Below are positions 22,860 through 32,071 of a stretch of 46,525 nt of DNA, piece by piece. This stretch comes from an uncultured Pseudomonadota bacterium (GTDB lineage Bacteria; Myxococcota_A; UBA796; SXON01), in assembly GCA_903891165.1 (NCBI GenBank), contig CAITDR010000195.1, forward strand, positions 1-46,525, in the 5' to 3' direction. Numbering within the stretch: the first letter of the stretch is position 1; the number at the start of each line of letters is the position of its first letter. A program made the translations under genes and the position numbers. The notes beneath the pieces were generated by a model. That model did no database searches, had not been told where the DNA came from, and saw nothing but the letters and a program-made list of their open reading frames with translations.

Positions 22860-25800
22860 TTACTCTGCTCCGAGGAACAGGAAGGCGGCGCCGTAGCTGC
22901 CGTAGCTGGGGACCCCGATGAGCAGGTCGTCGAAGCCGTCGTTGTCCACGTCGCCGGCGGCCATGGACGGGGCGCTGGTGCCGGTGCCGACCATGGCTCC
23001 CACCGCACTGGTGGTTGTGTACGCACCGCTAAAGGGGCCGTAGAAGGCGTAGGCGGCGCCGGAACTTGTCGTAGTGGAAACTACAATGTCCAAGGAGCCG
23101 TCCCCGTCGAAGTCGGCGTTCCCCGCGATAGATGCGCCAAAGCCATTGCTGTCGGTGAATGAGGCGGCGGCTTGAGCCGTGTTCAAGGAGCCGGAGCCAG
23201 CACGTCCGGTCACCAGGTAGACCTTCCCACCGGTGATCGCGCCGGCAAGCCAGTCTTCGTAGCCGTCGTTGTTCACATCTCCGGCGCTCGCCAGGCTGCC
23301 GCCGGTCCGGTCGCCGAAGCCAGCACCGGTCAGCGAGCTGTCGTTGTTGCTGGCGGCCAGGGTTCCGCTGTTGGGGCCGTTCTGAATGGAGACCAGTCCC
23401 AGCGTGAAGATGGCGTTGGGCATGCCGATCAGGGCATCGTCCAGTCCGTCTCCATTTATGTCTTGCAACAATACTGCAGCACCGGCACTGTCTCCGCTGG
23501 TGCCGCCAGGGAAGGTGGCGGTGGCGGCCGGGTCGTAGCCGGTCACACTTTCGGCGTAGTACCGCGCTTCCCCCGAGCTGCCACTCCCGCTGAAGCCCAG
23601 CAGGGTAGCGCCGTTTTGGGCGGACAGTGCGGTGATCGGGCTCGACAGGCTGAGCTGCAGGGCCGGGTAGACGCCATCGGTGCCGGCCCCGTAGGTGTCC
23701 GAAGTACCGATGAAGTAGGTGCCAGCTCCCTTCTGCATGACGGCCGAGCTGCCCATTGCTCCGAACACCGGTGCCGCTACGGTGGTATCCCCCACCGCCA
23801 CGTCCAGCTCGTGGGTGGAGGTGATTCCACCTTCGTAGCTGCTGATGTACAGCAGTCCGTCGTTGATGTCCACGTTTTTGCCGACGGTGGACTGGCTGCC
23901 TGATCCGAAATAGCGGGCGTTTGCCGTGCTCAGTAGCCGGGTGCCAGCCACACTGCAATCGTCCGCTTCGTTGCTGCAGTCCTGATCCAGCCCGTCGCCG
24001 CAGACTTCGGGGGCGGCCGGAGAGAAGGTGGTGCTGCTGTCGTTACAGTCGCCCCCCGTGCTCACGGCACCACCGGGTTGTGTACAACGGTGCAATACCG
24101 ACGCGTCGTTTCCATAGCCGTCGCCGTCTACGTCCACGTACCATGCGGGGATTCCGTCGCCATCCAGATCGGCATCGTCGGCATAGCCGTCGCAGTCGTT
24201 GTCCTGGCTGTCACAGATTTCCGAGGCGCCGGGGTGGACGGCGGTCAGGCTGTCGTTGCAGTCGCTGTTGTTGGCGGACTGCCCGGCGCTGATGTCGCAC
24301 TGGCTGGCAGACTGGGAAGCTGTGCCATAGCCATCGCCGTCGTTGTCTGCGTATACCGTAGATTTTCCGGTGGCGGAGGGGTCGGCGTCGTCGCTCAGGC
24401 CGTCGCAATCTTCGTCGGTGTTGGCGCTGTCGCAGATTTCTGTAACGCCGGGGCTGATGCTCCGGTTGCTGTCGTTGCAGTCCCCGCTCTGCCCTGCACT
24501 CTGCGCCGGAATGTCGCAGGCGCGGGTGGCGGAGCCGGTGCCGTAGCCGTCCGCGTCCAGGTCGATGTACCAGCTTCCCTGGTCGTTTACGGAGGGGTCG
24601 CTGTCGTCGGTCAGACCGTCGCAGTCCTCGTCGGTGTCGGCGCTGTCGCAGCTTTCCTGGGCGCCGGGGTTGACGCCCCGCGCGCTGTCGTCGCAGTCGG
24701 CGCCGACGCTGCTGTAGCCGGTAGGGGCGTCGCAGGCGATGGTGGTGCTACTCGTTTCCCCGTAGCCGTCGCTGTCGTTGTCCAGGTACCAGGTGGACTT
24801 GTCGCTCTCGGCGATGTCTGGATCGCTATCGTCGGTCAGGCTGTCGCAGTCTTCGTCCTGGTTGGCGCTATCACAGATTTCGGTGCCTGCAGGCGAGATA
24901 GTGGCGACTGCGTCGTTGCAGTCCCCGCCGATGGAGAGGTAACCTGCGGGGGCATCGCAACGCGAGATGGTAACGCTGGTGGCGCCATAGCCGTCGCTGT
25001 CGCTGTCCCGGTACCAGAGGTTGTAGCTGCTGCGGCTGACGGAAACATCGGCGTCGTCCGCAAAACTGTCGCAGTCTTCGTCCACACTTCCAGCGTCGCA
25101 GATCTCCTGGGCGCCGGGGTGGATGGCCACGTCGCCGTCGTCGCAGTCGCCGCCGGTGTTGTTCCAGCCGGAGGGACCGACGCAGGCCACTACGACGGTG
25201 GCTTCGTCGCCGTAGCCGTCGCCATCCGTGTCGGTGTACCAGGAGAACTGGCTGGCGGCGGAGATGTTCGGGTCGTCGTCGTCGACCAGGTTGTCGCAGT
25301 CTTCGTCCAAGCCCGCATCATCACAGACTTCGCGTTGGCCGGGGTTCCGGTCGTAGTTGGCGTCGTCACAGTCGCGGCTGTCAGTGGTGTAGCCAGAGGG
25401 CGAGTCGCAGGAGGTGACGGCGGTGGCGAGATCGCCGTAGCCGTCGCGGTCGGCATCGGCGTACCAGGTGCGCTGGTCCACCGCGTTTTCGTCGGCGGTT
25501 CCGTCGCAATTGTCGTCGCGATTGTTGCAGCGTTCGTCGGCGGCGGGGTTGACCTCGAAGATCAGGTCGTTACACTCGCCACAGGCGGGGTAGCCGTCGC
25601 CGTCCAGATCTGCATATTGGGTGGATCCATCGCAGTTATAGTCGATGGGATCTTCGCAGTCCGTCTCGGTGGCACCGGGATGGATGTCGGCACGGGCGTC
25701 GTCACAGTCGGTGCGATCTTCTACGAAGCCGGTGGGCGCGGTACAGCCGAGTCCAGTGGCAGACGGGTTGCCGTAGCCGTCCGCGTCGGTGTCGGCATAG

Positions 25801-26027
25801 AAGATCTGTTCGTCCACGGGATCATTGTCCACCGTGCCGTCGCAGTCGTCGTCCACTTCGTTGCAGAGTTCTTCTGCACCGGGGTAGATCTTGCGGTCGG
25901 TGTCATCGCAGTCTTCGGCGGCGGCGTAGCCGTCGCGATCCTGGTCGGTGACCGGTTTTTCGCTGTCCTCGGACTCGCCATTACATCCAAAGGTCCACAA
26001 CAGGGCCCCGATACCGAGCAACCGCAT
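22860..26027 (-). CDS. Giant lipoprotein with ten MopE-type metal-binding repeats and FG-GAP/integrin-alpha-like repeats
   Basis: 1055 residues from ATG 26027 (GGAGG seven nt upstream; TATAGT box 20 nt upstream). M-R-L-L-G-I-G-A-L-L-W-T-F-G-C gives the lipoprotein signal (Cys15). Residues ~25-700 hold about ten ~60-residue repeats of the form W-Y-x-D-x-D-x-D-G-Y-G ... C-x-x-P-x-G ... D-C-x-D ... P-G-A-x-E-x-C-D ... D-E-D-C-D, i.e. the putative metal-binding (MopE-type) motif with paired cysteines and Asp ladders like Ca2+ sites. The C-terminal ~340 residues contain four FG-GAP/VCBS units (D-I-N-G-D-G-L-D-D-A-L-I-G, D-V-N-N-D-G-Y-E-D, D-F-D-G-D-G-S-L-D, D-V-D-N-D-G-F-D-D-L-L-I-G), expected to fold as a beta-propeller. 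A cell-surface Ca2+-rich adhesin-like protein is likely. Confidence 0.88.
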   Translation of the reverse strand: MRLLGIGALLWTFGCNGESEDSEKPVTDQDRDGYAAAEDCDDTDRKIYPGAEELCNEVDDDCDGTVDNDPVDEQIFYADTDADGYGNPSATGLGCTAPTGFVEDRTDCDDARADIHPGATETDCEDPIDYNCDGSTQYADLDGDGYPACGECNDLIFEVNPAADERCNNRDDNCDGTADENAVDQRTWYADADRDGYGDLATAVTSCDSPSGYTTDSRDCDDANYDRNPGQREVCDDAGLDEDCDNLVDDDDPNISAASQFSWYTDTDGDGYGDEATVVVACVGPSGWNNTGGDCDDGDVAIHPGAQEICDAGSVDEDCDSFADDADVSVSRSSYNLWYRDSDSDGYGATSVTISRCDAPAGYLSIGGDCNDAVATISPAGTEICDSANQDEDCDSLTDDSDPDIAESDKSTWYLDNDSDGYGETSSTTIACDAPTGYSSVGADCDDSARGVNPGAQESCDSADTDEDCDGLTDDSDPSVNDQGSWYIDLDADGYGTGSATRACDIPAQSAGQSGDCNDSNRSISPGVTEICDSANTDEDCDGLSDDADPSATGKSTVYADNDGDGYGTASQSASQCDISAGQSANNSDCNDSLTAVHPGASEICDSQDNDCDGYADDADLDGDGIPAWYVDVDGDGYGNDASVLHRCTQPGGAVSTGGDCNDSSTTFSPAAPEVCGDGLDQDCSNEADDCSVAGTRLLSTANARYFGSGSQSTVGKNVDINDGLLYISSYEGGITSTHELDVAVGDTTVAAPVFGAMGSSAVMQKGAGTYFIGTSDTYGAGTDGVYPALQLSLSSPITALSAQNGATLLGFSGSGSSGEARYYAESVTGYDPAATATFPGGTSGDSAGAAVLLQDINGDGLDDALIGMPNAIFTLGLVSIQNGPNSGTLAASNNDSSLTGAGFGDRTGGSLASAGDVNNDGYEDWLAGAITGGKVYLVTGRAGSGSLNTAQAAASFTDSNGFGASIAGNADFDGDGSLDIVVSTTTSSGAAYAFYGPFSGAYTTTSAVGAMVGTGTSAPSMAAGDVDNDGFDDLLIGVPSYGSYGAAFLFLGAE

Positions 26028-26046
26028 GCGCCATCCTCCACAATCG

Positions 26047-26052
26047 ACTATA
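26047..26052 (-). promoter_or_regulatory. Probable -10 box of the giant lipoprotein gene
   Basis: TATAGT (minus strand) lies 20 nt before the ATG at 26027, the same geometry as TATAAC before the ATG at 12310. The SD GGAGG falls between box and start. No good -35 is visible. Confidence 0.4.
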
Positions 26053-26106
26053 ACGCGGACATTGGCGACTGGCGCCGATTCTTCAGCAGCTTTCCGGGGA
26101 GCCTCC

Positions 26107-26430
26107 ATGTCCATCCTTGCCGCCGAGTCCTGGCCCACCGATTCCAACCAGGGTGGAGGCACCGATCCTCTCGCGATCGCTTCGTTGATCTGCGGGATTA
26201 TTGCGCTTCCTTCCTCCTGTTGTTGTGGCTGCCTCTCCGTGCCGATGGGCTTGATTGCCATTGTGCTTGGGATCGTGGCGGTGGTTCGGCCGGACAGCCC
26301 GCAAAAGGCCCTGGCCTACGGCGGAATTGCAACGGGTGCAGGCGCTCTTCTGGTGACCGTGATCGCGATGATCTTCGGGGTGGGCATGAACCTGATGAGT
26401 GCGGCGATGCAGGGGATGAACTCTTATTGA
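26107..26430 (+). CDS. DUF4190-type small membrane protein
   Basis: 107 residues from ATG 26107 (SD GGGGAG five nt upstream). T-D-P-L-A-I-A-S-L-I-C-G-I-I-A-L-P is the typical DUF4190 opening, followed by a Cys cluster (S-S-C-C-C-G-C-L), a first membrane helix pair and a second hydrophobic segment (G-G-I-A-T-G-A-G-A-L-L-V-T-V-I-A-M-I-F-G). Function of the family is unknown; it is an integral inner-membrane protein. The longer frame from 25948 overlaps the divergent lipoprotein gene and is not used. Confidence 0.85.
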   Translation: MSILAAESWPTDSNQGGGTDPLAIASLICGIIALPSSCCCGCLSVPMGLIAIVLGIVAVVRPDSPQKALAYGGIATGAGALLVTVIAMIFGVGMNLMSAAMQGMNSY

Positions 26431-26437
26431 ACTAGGG

Positions 26438-26444
26438 TTATAGG
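26438..26444 (+). promoter_or_regulatory. TTATAGG box, possible leaderless promoter
   Basis: GGGTTATAGG ends six nt before the ATG at 26451, with no SD between. An almost identical arrangement (CGTTATAGG, six nt, ATG) precedes the gene at 38924. A -10 element this close would start the transcript at or beside the initiation codon. Confidence 0.4.
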
Positions 26445-26450
26445 CCTTGG

Positions 26451-27578
26451 ATGCGCTCGAAGCCTGACGTTTCCCTGCCTTTTTCCGACCGGGCTGCTGC
26501 CGTCCTGGTGCGGGATTCCTTCGCCTTTACTCCGGCAGACGACCTCCTTTTTGCTGCGGGCTGGCCGCACATCCGGAGCGTTGTGGACCAGTCCATCGAC
26601 GATCAGGCCGCCGTGGAGGCGGTGCGGCGTGTTCTGGAGCCCCTGGATCCCACCCCGCGTCGGCAGTGGGGTCGGCGTTTGGCACAGGGCTATGTGCGGG
26701 CTATCGGCCTCCTTGCACCCTTTGAGCTGACTCCTGACGAGAAGCTCCTCCGGCAGTCGGCGGAAGAGGCCCTCTGGAATCCCGACCCGCTCCGCCCGGA
26801 AGAGGTGCTTCGCGGCATCGAAACCCGGATGCAGAACAGTCTTATGGGGGTTTCCGACCGGACTATGGAAAACTGGCTGCTCTATGCGGAGGCCCTGGTG
26901 GGGACCTCGGTGGTGGCCGGTGCTATCGTGGACGTGCTGGAGCAGCTTCCTGCAGGAATTTTGAGTGCCCGGTGGACCCTTCCTCCTTTTATCACCTACC
27001 AGCTTGGCTATCTGCTTTTGCGCTTGACGCCGGTAGAGGCGGCGGCGCAACGGGATCGGTTGAACGCGGTGCTGGAGCGCGGCGGAGGTGCGCCGGTAAA
27101 GGGGCGGGCAACCTGGGAGGATGGCTTCAGCCACCTGCGTGCGATCCACCTCGTGCTGGCCGGCTCAGAGGCGGCGAAGCGGGGAGGGGACCGGAACCTG
27201 GGATGGTATACGCATGCGGCGGATGATCCGACATTCGTGCGGATGCGCGTTGCGATGGATCGTCTGGGGCACCGTCCGGATGCACGTCTGGTCTTTCTGG
27301 GCGGCTCGGAGGTGCTGACCGCCTACCTGAGGCGCTGGCAGAAGTTGGACGGTGAGGAACAACGCTGGTTCTTCCAGCAGATTGCTCCGATCCAGTCGCT
27401 TCACACCGCGGCGATTGTCCTGGAGATGAGCCAGAATTCCGCCGTGAAGGAGGAGTCGAGCAGGTGGTTCCTGGATCATCCGGAATTTGTACGGGAGTGG
27501 CTGAGCCAGCAGGTGACCGCGGATGGGCCGCTTGCCCGCACCGCAGAGCGACACCTACGGGCGATCAAGGCCCTTTGA
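26451..27578 (+). CDS. Alpha-helical protein of unknown function
   Basis: 375 residues, no signal peptide. Rich in amphipathic helices (A-V-E-A-V-R-R-V-L-E, L-L-R-Q-S-A-E-E-A-L, V-K-E-E-S-S-R-W-F-L), possibly HEAT/ARM-like. No motif recognised. There is no SD; a TTATAGG box lies six nt before the ATG, suggesting a leaderless transcript. Its 3' end overlaps the convergent DedA gene by 24 bp. Confidence 0.75.
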   Translation: MRSKPDVSLPFSDRAAAVLVRDSFAFTPADDLLFAAGWPHIRSVVDQSIDDQAAVEAVRRVLEPLDPTPRRQWGRRLAQGYVRAIGLLAPFELTPDEKLLRQSAEEALWNPDPLRPEEVLRGIETRMQNSLMGVSDRTMENWLLYAEALVGTSVVAGAIVDVLEQLPAGILSARWTLPPFITYQLGYLLLRLTPVEAAAQRDRLNAVLERGGGAPVKGRATWEDGFSHLRAIHLVLAGSEAAKRGGDRNLGWYTHAADDPTFVRMRVAMDRLGHRPDARLVFLGGSEVLTAYLRRWQKLDGEEQRWFFQQIAPIQSLHTAAIVLEMSQNSAVKEESSRWFLDHPEFVREWLSQQVTADGPLARTAERHLRAIKAL

Positions 27579-28187
27579 AGTAGATTTTTCCCGGTCAACG
27601 GTGTGCTGCAGTGCCGCCCAACGCCGCCGCTGCACCCACCACCAGCGCCCGCCGAGGGCCAGCACCAGCAGGGCCAGCACCAGCCGCTGGTGGGCAAGCA
27701 GCCCGGTGAGCGTCTGTGCGGCCTGCTCACCAAAACGCCAGCCCAGCCAGAGGCTCAGCGGCGTCGTGATCAGCAGTCCTATGACATCCGCCACGATAAA
27801 GGTACGGAAACGGTGGCCGAGCATTCCTGCGGCAAAATAGAGCGGTGCCCGCATCCCCACGGCAAAGCGGGTGAAGAAGAGCATGGGTGCGCCGCGACGC
27901 TGGAAGCTGTCCCGGGCGCGCTGGACAGCGCGACTGCGGAGTAAACGCATCCCCAGAGGCCAGCGTTCCAGGCGCTCTTCCAACAGATAGCCCGCACTGA
28001 ACGCGATGCTGTCTCGGCCCAGGACCCCCAGAAAGGCGGCGATCAACGCCTCCACCGGCTGCAGGCTACCGGTGCGCAGTGCCCAGCCCGCCAGAAGCAG
28101 GGCAACGTCCTCGGGAAGAGGCAAAAGAATGCCGCTGATCAGGCAGATCAGGGCCAGACTCTGCGGGCTGTCTACTTCCCAGGGCAC
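27555..28187 (-). CDS. DedA/VTT (SNARE-associated-type) membrane protein
   Basis: 210 residues. Five to six hydrophobic segments. The family's motifs are present: [10 protein letters not shown] near the N-terminus (re-entrant acidic segment), [14 protein letters not shown] and [18 protein letters not shown], with the conserved Arg. DedA proteins are inner-membrane lipid/undecaprenyl-phosphate flippase-related transporters that support envelope homeostasis. GTG start at 28187 with AGAGGGG upstream. Convergent with the unknown helical gene (24-bp overlap). Confidence 0.88.
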   Translation of the reverse strand: MPWEVDSPQSLALICLISGILLPLPEDVALLLAGWALRTGSLQPVEALIAAFLGVLGRDSIAFSAGYLLEERLERWPLGMRLLRSRAVQRARDSFQRRGAPMLFFTRFAVGMRAPLYFAAGMLGHRFRTFIVADVIGLLITTPLSLWLGWRFGEQAAQTLTGLLAHQRLVLALLVLALGGRWWWVQRRRWAALQHTVDREKSTSKGLDRP

Positions 28188-28285
28188 CCCCTCTCATAAC
28201 CCAAATGCCGCCGCTGCCACTTCCGCCGAAAAGGGGGCGACTGCGGCACCGCAGCGGGATACGTTCCCGGGCCTTGGGAGGCAGG

Positions 28286-29488
28286 ATGTCGGTAGAAGTT
28301 CGAGTCCCTTCGATGGGCGAGTCCGTCACCACCGCAACCGTCGCAAAGTGGCTGAAGAAGGCGGGTGAGGTGGTGAAAGTGGATGAGTCCCTGGTGGCGC
28401 TGGACAGCGACAAGGCCACGGTGGAAGTGCCCTGCCCGGTTGCCGGGATCCTGGAAGCGGCGCTGGCTGCTGAGGGGGCCGAGGTGAAAGTGGGCGATGT
28501 GATTGCGCGGGTGCGCGAGGGGGCCGTTGGGTCGGCCGCTCCTTCTGCTCCGGCCACTTCCGCTCCGGTCTCGGCGCCCCCCGCAGAAGTGCTCGCCGGG
28601 CCGGCAGCACGCCGGGCCGCCCAGGAAGCCGGGATTGACACGTCAACGGTTTCTGGCACCGGAAAGGGCGGACGGGTGACGCGGGAGGATGTGGAGCTTG
28701 CCAGTCGCAAGCCCGAAGCAGCCGTGGTCGCTGCGCCGGTGGTTTCGGCAGCCGTGAAGCCCGCCGCGCCGGTGATCCTGACGGGCGACGAGCCGGAAGA
28801 GTTGGTGCCCATGACCTCGATCCGCAAACGTATCGCGGAGCGGCTGGTGCAGGCCCAACAATCAGCCGCGATCCTGACCACCTTCAACGAGGTGGACATG
28901 AGTCGGGTCATGGCCCTGCGCGAGAAGTACCAGGATCGCTTCGTAAAGAAGTATGGGATCAAACTGGGCTTTATGAGCTTCTTTGTGAAGGCCACGGTGG
29001 ATGCGCTCAAGGCCTTCCCCAGTGCCAACGCCGAGATTCGGGGCGACGCGGTTGCCTACAAGCACTACTACCACGTCGGGGTGGCGGTGAGTGGACCTCG
29101 CGGTCTGGTGGTTCCGGTGGTGCGCCATGCCGATCGGCTCTCCTTCGCGGAGACCGAGCAGGCCATTGCCGCCTTCGGCGAAAAAGCGAAGAAAAACCAG
29201 ATTTCTGTGGACGAGCTGCGCGGCGGCACCTTCACCGTCAGCAACGGCGGCATTTTCGGCTCGATGATGAGCACGCCCATCCTCAACAGCCCCCAGGTCG
29301 CAATTCTGGGGATGCACGCCATCCAAAAACGCGCCGTGGTGGTCAACGACGAGATCGTCATCCGCCCGATGATGTATCTGGCGGTTTCTTACGATCATCG
29401 CTTGCTGGATGGTCGCGAGGCGGTGAGCTTTTTGGTCAGGATCAAGGAGTGTATTGAGGATCCGGAGCGGTTGTTGTTGGAGGTGTGA
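28286..29488 (+). CDS. sucB: Dihydrolipoyllysine acyltransferase, E2 of 2-oxo acid dehydrogenase (2-oxoglutarate type)
   Basis: 400 residues from ATG 28286 (SD GGGAGG). Domains: lipoyl (1-76; lipoylated Lys43 in D-S-D-K-A-T), an Ala/Pro linker, peripheral-subunit-binding domain ([14 protein letters not shown] ... G-R-V-T-R-E-D-V), second linker, and the catalytic domain ([13 protein letters not shown] ... [13 protein letters not shown]), with the active-site His/Asp near the end. It transfers the succinyl (or other acyl) group to CoA. One lipoyl domain and the P-S-M-G-E-S-V start resemble succinyl-type E2. E1 and E3 genes are not adjacent. Convergent overlap of 47 bp with the next gene. Confidence 0.93.
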   Translation: MSVEVRVPSMGESVTTATVAKWLKKAGEVVKVDESLVALDSDKATVEVPCPVAGILEAALAAEGAEVKVGDVIARVREGAVGSAAPSAPATSAPVSAPPAEVLAGPAARRAAQEAGIDTSTVSGTGKGGRVTREDVELASRKPEAAVVAAPVVSAAVKPAAPVILTGDEPEELVPMTSIRKRIAERLVQAQQSAAILTTFNEVDMSRVMALREKYQDRFVKKYGIKLGFMSFFVKATVDALKAFPSANAEIRGDAVAYKHYYHVGVAVSGPRGLVVPVVRHADRLSFAETEQAIAAFGEKAKKNQISVDELRGGTFTVSNGGIFGSMMSTPILNSPQVAILGMHAIQKRAVVVNDEIVIRPMMYLAVSYDHRLLDGREAVSFLVRIKECIEDPERLLLEV

Positions 29489-30242
29489 GGGGGCTGGGTG
29501 ACGTGGTGTTCCCGAGCGACCGCCATCGGCGACGGAGGGACATCGTCTCTGCCTCCCCCAACGGGAGGTAGAGGATCGGCGCGCCAGAGGATCGTGCGAT
29601 CACCACCATTCCCGGCCAGCCCGCGGCACCGTCGGTCAGGGCGATCCAATCGGCGTGCACGGTTGATAGGGAATACGGCGTTGGCCGAAGGTCTTCCCGT
29701 ACAGTATCCGCATCAAAACGGATGCTCTCTCCGGGGGCCAGGAGAAGCCCGTTCTGGATCGCCGCTGGGTTCATCCGAAACGAGTTTTGTTCGAAGGAGG
29801 CCAGCACTTGGGTGCGTTCGGGGAACTCACCTGTGTAAGCCCCGATGGGTGGCCCCGCAATGCGGGTCCAAAGATAGAGTGTCCCGTTGTACCCAGAGTC
29901 GTAGCTTATATTGCCCATAAGCTCGGAGACCGACACCAGATCGTTGCCGATGGCCACCGGGTAAAATCGGCCCACCGCGTCGAGGTCGGCGTGGCCGTGA
30001 GGGTGCCGTCCTCCTCGTTCCCAATCCGTGGCCGCCCCATCCCACCATCCAGAAATCGCTCGACCGGCGCCGAAAATTGCCGGGGCGATGCAGGGACTGG
30101 CCACCAGGGCCACCAGCGCCAGACGTCTCGACCGTCGAAACAGGAGGCCCACAAAGATCGCCGCCAATACCGCCAAGAACGGCCCATCACCCGACCAGGC
30201 GAGGCAGCCCAGGAGGAAGGCGGGGAGGGCGTAGAGGTACAT
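29442..30242 (-). CDS. Membrane protein of unknown function
   Basis: 266 residues. Three hydrophobic segments near the N-terminus ([42 protein letters not shown]) with Arg-rich loops, then an outer soluble domain of beta strands ending in a Thr/Pro-rich tail. No motif recognised. ATG 30242 without clear SD, located just downstream of a decayed toxin gene. Its last 47 bp overlap sucB in convergent orientation, which makes the precise C-terminus less certain but coding content looks real. Confidence 0.65.
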   Translation of the reverse strand: MYLYALPAFLLGCLAWSGDGPFLAVLAAIFVGLLFRRSRRLALVALVASPCIAPAIFGAGRAISGWWDGAATDWERGGRHPHGHADLDAVGRFYPVAIGNDLVSVSELMGNISYDSGYNGTLYLWTRIAGPPIGAYTGEFPERTQVLASFEQNSFRMNPAAIQNGLLLAPGESIRFDADTVREDLRPTPYSLSTVHADWIALTDGAAGWPGMVVIARSSGAPILYLPLGEAETMSLRRRWRSLGNTTSPSPLTPPTTTAPDPQYTP

Positions 30243-30417
30243 CTGTTGAATGTATGGGCCGGATGCCTGGATGCCACTTGTGGAGACCGGCTGTGGCGAA
30301 AGGTGCCAATTGGCAGGCTTTGGTCGGTACTGCGTTGAAGAAGTTGTGGGATGGTCGGATTGCCCGTAGCCGACGCATGATGGCCGAAACGATGCTCGTA
30401 TCGAGCACGAGCCTCAT
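30243..30417 (-). pseudogene. VapC-like PIN-domain toxin remnant
   Basis: ATG 30417 encodes M-R-L-V-L-D-T-S-I-V-S-A-I-M-R-R, the start of a PIN domain with the first catalytic Asp, 11 bp after the antitoxin stop. After ~20 residues PIN-like sequence ceases in that frame; the third frame then reads R-P-K-P-A-N-W-H-L-S-P, which resembles the next VapC segment. No complete PIN domain remains, so it is a truncated, frameshifted toxin. Assignment rests on the short N-terminal match and context. Confidence 0.45.
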
Positions 30418-30428
30418 AGCGGGGGGAC

Positions 30429-30656
30429 TCAACGTTCGCGACGGGAAGCGAGGATAGTGGACTCCATCTGGGTTGCGCCCGCACGAAGCTCCGCAAGATC
30501 CTCGGGGCTTAGGGCGGAGTCGAAAAAGCCACGTGGCCAATCGCCCTGGTGCTCGGCCAATAGCTCCTCACAAGCCTGAAGGATCACACGATTCCTGCTT
30601 GTTCCACGTTTTGCCGCCAGCCGATCAAGCTGTTCGACAAGGAGCCCAACCTCCAC
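30429..30656 (-). CDS. Ribbon-helix-helix antitoxin-like protein
   Basis: 75 residues from GTG 30656, which lies two bp past the upstream aminotransferase stop. V-E-V-G-L-L-V-E-Q-L-D-R-L-A-A-K-R-G-T-S-R-N-R-V-I-L-Q-A-C-E-E-L-L is a typical beta-strand, helix, helix (RHH/CopG) DNA-binding fold, followed by a toxin-neutralising tail (W-P-R-G-F-F ... L-S-P-E-D-L-A-E-L). VapB-like antitoxins usually bind the operon promoter and the toxin. A much longer frame extends upstream to 31112 but is antisense-phase shadow within the aminotransferase gene. Confidence 0.6.
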   Translation of the reverse strand: MEVGLLVEQLDRLAAKRGTSRNRVILQACEELLAEHQGDWPRGFFDSALSPEDLAELRAGATQMESTILASRRER

Positions 30657-30657
30657 C

Positions 30658-32037
30658 TCAGCCCCCCACCCGCTCCGCCACCGCATCCACCACCGCATCC
30701 AGCTCATAAGGGAATGCCGCCGAGTTGCCGCTGACCCGCAGCCAACCGGCTTTGGAGCCCGCAAAACGGGGGCGGAAGTCGGTGATGATCCCCTGGTGGG
30801 CCAGGGCCTCGCAAAGGCCACCATCCTCCAGCTCGATGCAGACAAAGGCTCCCCGGTGTTCATGGGACCAGTCGCCGCGGATACGCAGGCCACGCTCCTG
30901 CGCGCGGTTGCGCATGCGCTCGACCAACGAGCTGGTGACGCGACGGGCACGCAGAACCGCACCTTCCAAATCCCCTCCTGCCGAGCTGGCCAGCGCGGCA
31001 AGCTCCCCCAACAACATCGCCATCCCCACCAAACCCGGTGTGCCCGAGCGGAAGCGTGTTGCGTCGTGTGCACGCCGCACCGGTCCCTTCTCAAAGGCAA
31101 AAGGCTCCGCATGGCCCCACCAGCCGGTACGCTTGGGCGTCAACGAAAGCCAGCGTTTGGGAAGGTATAAAAAGCCCGCACCGGCAGAAGAGCGGAGCTG
31201 TTTGTGGCCTGCCGCGGTGATCACCACATGGTCCCCGAGTGCCGCCGCATCCAGGGGCACCGTGCCCGCCGTCTGGTAGGCATCCACCAACAACATCGCA
31301 TTCGGCGCTTTGATCTTCAACTGTGCGGCAATCGCCGGCAGATCCTGCAACCAGCCCGACTCAAAGAGGGCATGGCTGATCGACAGCACCGTGGTGTCGG
31401 CATCCACCGCCGCCATCAGTTTTTCGGTGGGCAGCGATCCATCGGCTTCTACCGATACTTCTACCAGGGTGCCCCCGGTATTCTGTGCCCACTGGTGGTG
31501 GACGTAGTGCCCGGTGGTGAAGTGCCCGGAGCTATACACCAGCTTTCCCTTCCCCAATCCCTCCAGCACTGCCGATAAGGCCTCCGACACATTGGGGAAC
31601 CAGGCCACGTCTCCCGCCTCCAGGCTGCCGCCCACCAAGCTGGCGCAGGCCTGCCGGTACTGGTCCATCACCTTGACCCAAAGCCCACTTTCCCAGACCT
31701 GAATGCCCAGGGTAGAGAGCTGGTCCAGCTGCTCCCGCACCATCGCCGGGCCCACCACCGAGGGCACCCCCATGGAGTGTGAGGCGGCGTAGATGCCGAT
31801 GTCCAGGCCCGGATAGAGCCGCCGATAGGCCAGGTCTGCGGGGGAAAAATCCAGGTCGTCTGCCTGGGCGTCGCGCAATTGAGCGGGCAGTCCGGGAAAG
31901 CTGGCCGGCGACAAGGTGGCGGCCTTCAGCAACTCTGCCGGGCTGCCCTGCAGTTGGGAAAGCAGCGGTTCCAGGCGATCCTGCTGGCGAAAAGCGGCAA
32001 GCTGGGCGCGGGCGATGGCGGAAGCGGTCTCAGACAT
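30658..32037 (-). CDS. Class V aminotransferase-fold PLP enzyme (kynureninase/cysteine-desulfurase-like)
   Basis: 459 residues. Features: I-G-I-Y-A-A-S-H-S-M-G-V-P near the N-terminus, M-L-L-V-D-A-Y-Q-T-A-G-T-V-P-L (PLP-ring Asp), and I-T-A-A-G-H-K-Q-L-R-S-S-A-G-A-G-F-L (PLP Lys279). The overall length and S-H-A-L-F-E-S-G resemble kynureninase-type members, but substrate specificity cannot be assigned; cysteine desulfurase or another aminotransferase remains possible. No signal peptide. It is divergent (34 bp) from the glycosyltransferase gene and followed by a toxin-antitoxin remnant. Confidence 0.82.
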   Translation of the reverse strand: MSETASAIARAQLAAFRQQDRLEPLLSQLQGSPAELLKAATLSPASFPGLPAQLRDAQADDLDFSPADLAYRRLYPGLDIGIYAASHSMGVPSVVGPAMVREQLDQLSTLGIQVWESGLWVKVMDQYRQACASLVGGSLEAGDVAWFPNVSEALSAVLEGLGKGKLVYSSGHFTTGHYVHHQWAQNTGGTLVEVSVEADGSLPTEKLMAAVDADTTVLSISHALFESGWLQDLPAIAAQLKIKAPNAMLLVDAYQTAGTVPLDAAALGDHVVITAAGHKQLRSSAGAGFLYLPKRWLSLTPKRTGWWGHAEPFAFEKGPVRRAHDATRFRSGTPGLVGMAMLLGELAALASSAGGDLEGAVLRARRVTSSLVERMRNRAQERGLRIRGDWSHEHRGAFVCIELEDGGLCEALAHQGIITDFRPRFAGSKAGWLRVSGNSAAFPYELDAVVDAVAERVGG

Positions 32038-32071
32038 CTGGGCTCCGGAGGCTACCGGGATAACCTGCCCT

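Noticed and set aside
24000-26000. Regularly spaced repeats resembling a CRISPR array
   Set aside because: The period is ~180-230 bp and reflects protein repeats (MopE-type) in one reading frame; there are no short identical repeats with unique spacers.
24078-26435. 785-residue plus-strand ORF opposite the giant lipoprotein
   Set aside because: It is the antisense image of the D-G-Y-G repeats (Val/Ala/Gly-rich, no start signal), not an independent gene.
30657-31112. Long N-terminal extension of the antitoxin frame
   Set aside because: Runs antiparallel in composition (Arg/Trp/Ser-rich) within the aminotransferase gene on the same strand in another frame; the GTG at 30656 gives a sensible RHH protein.
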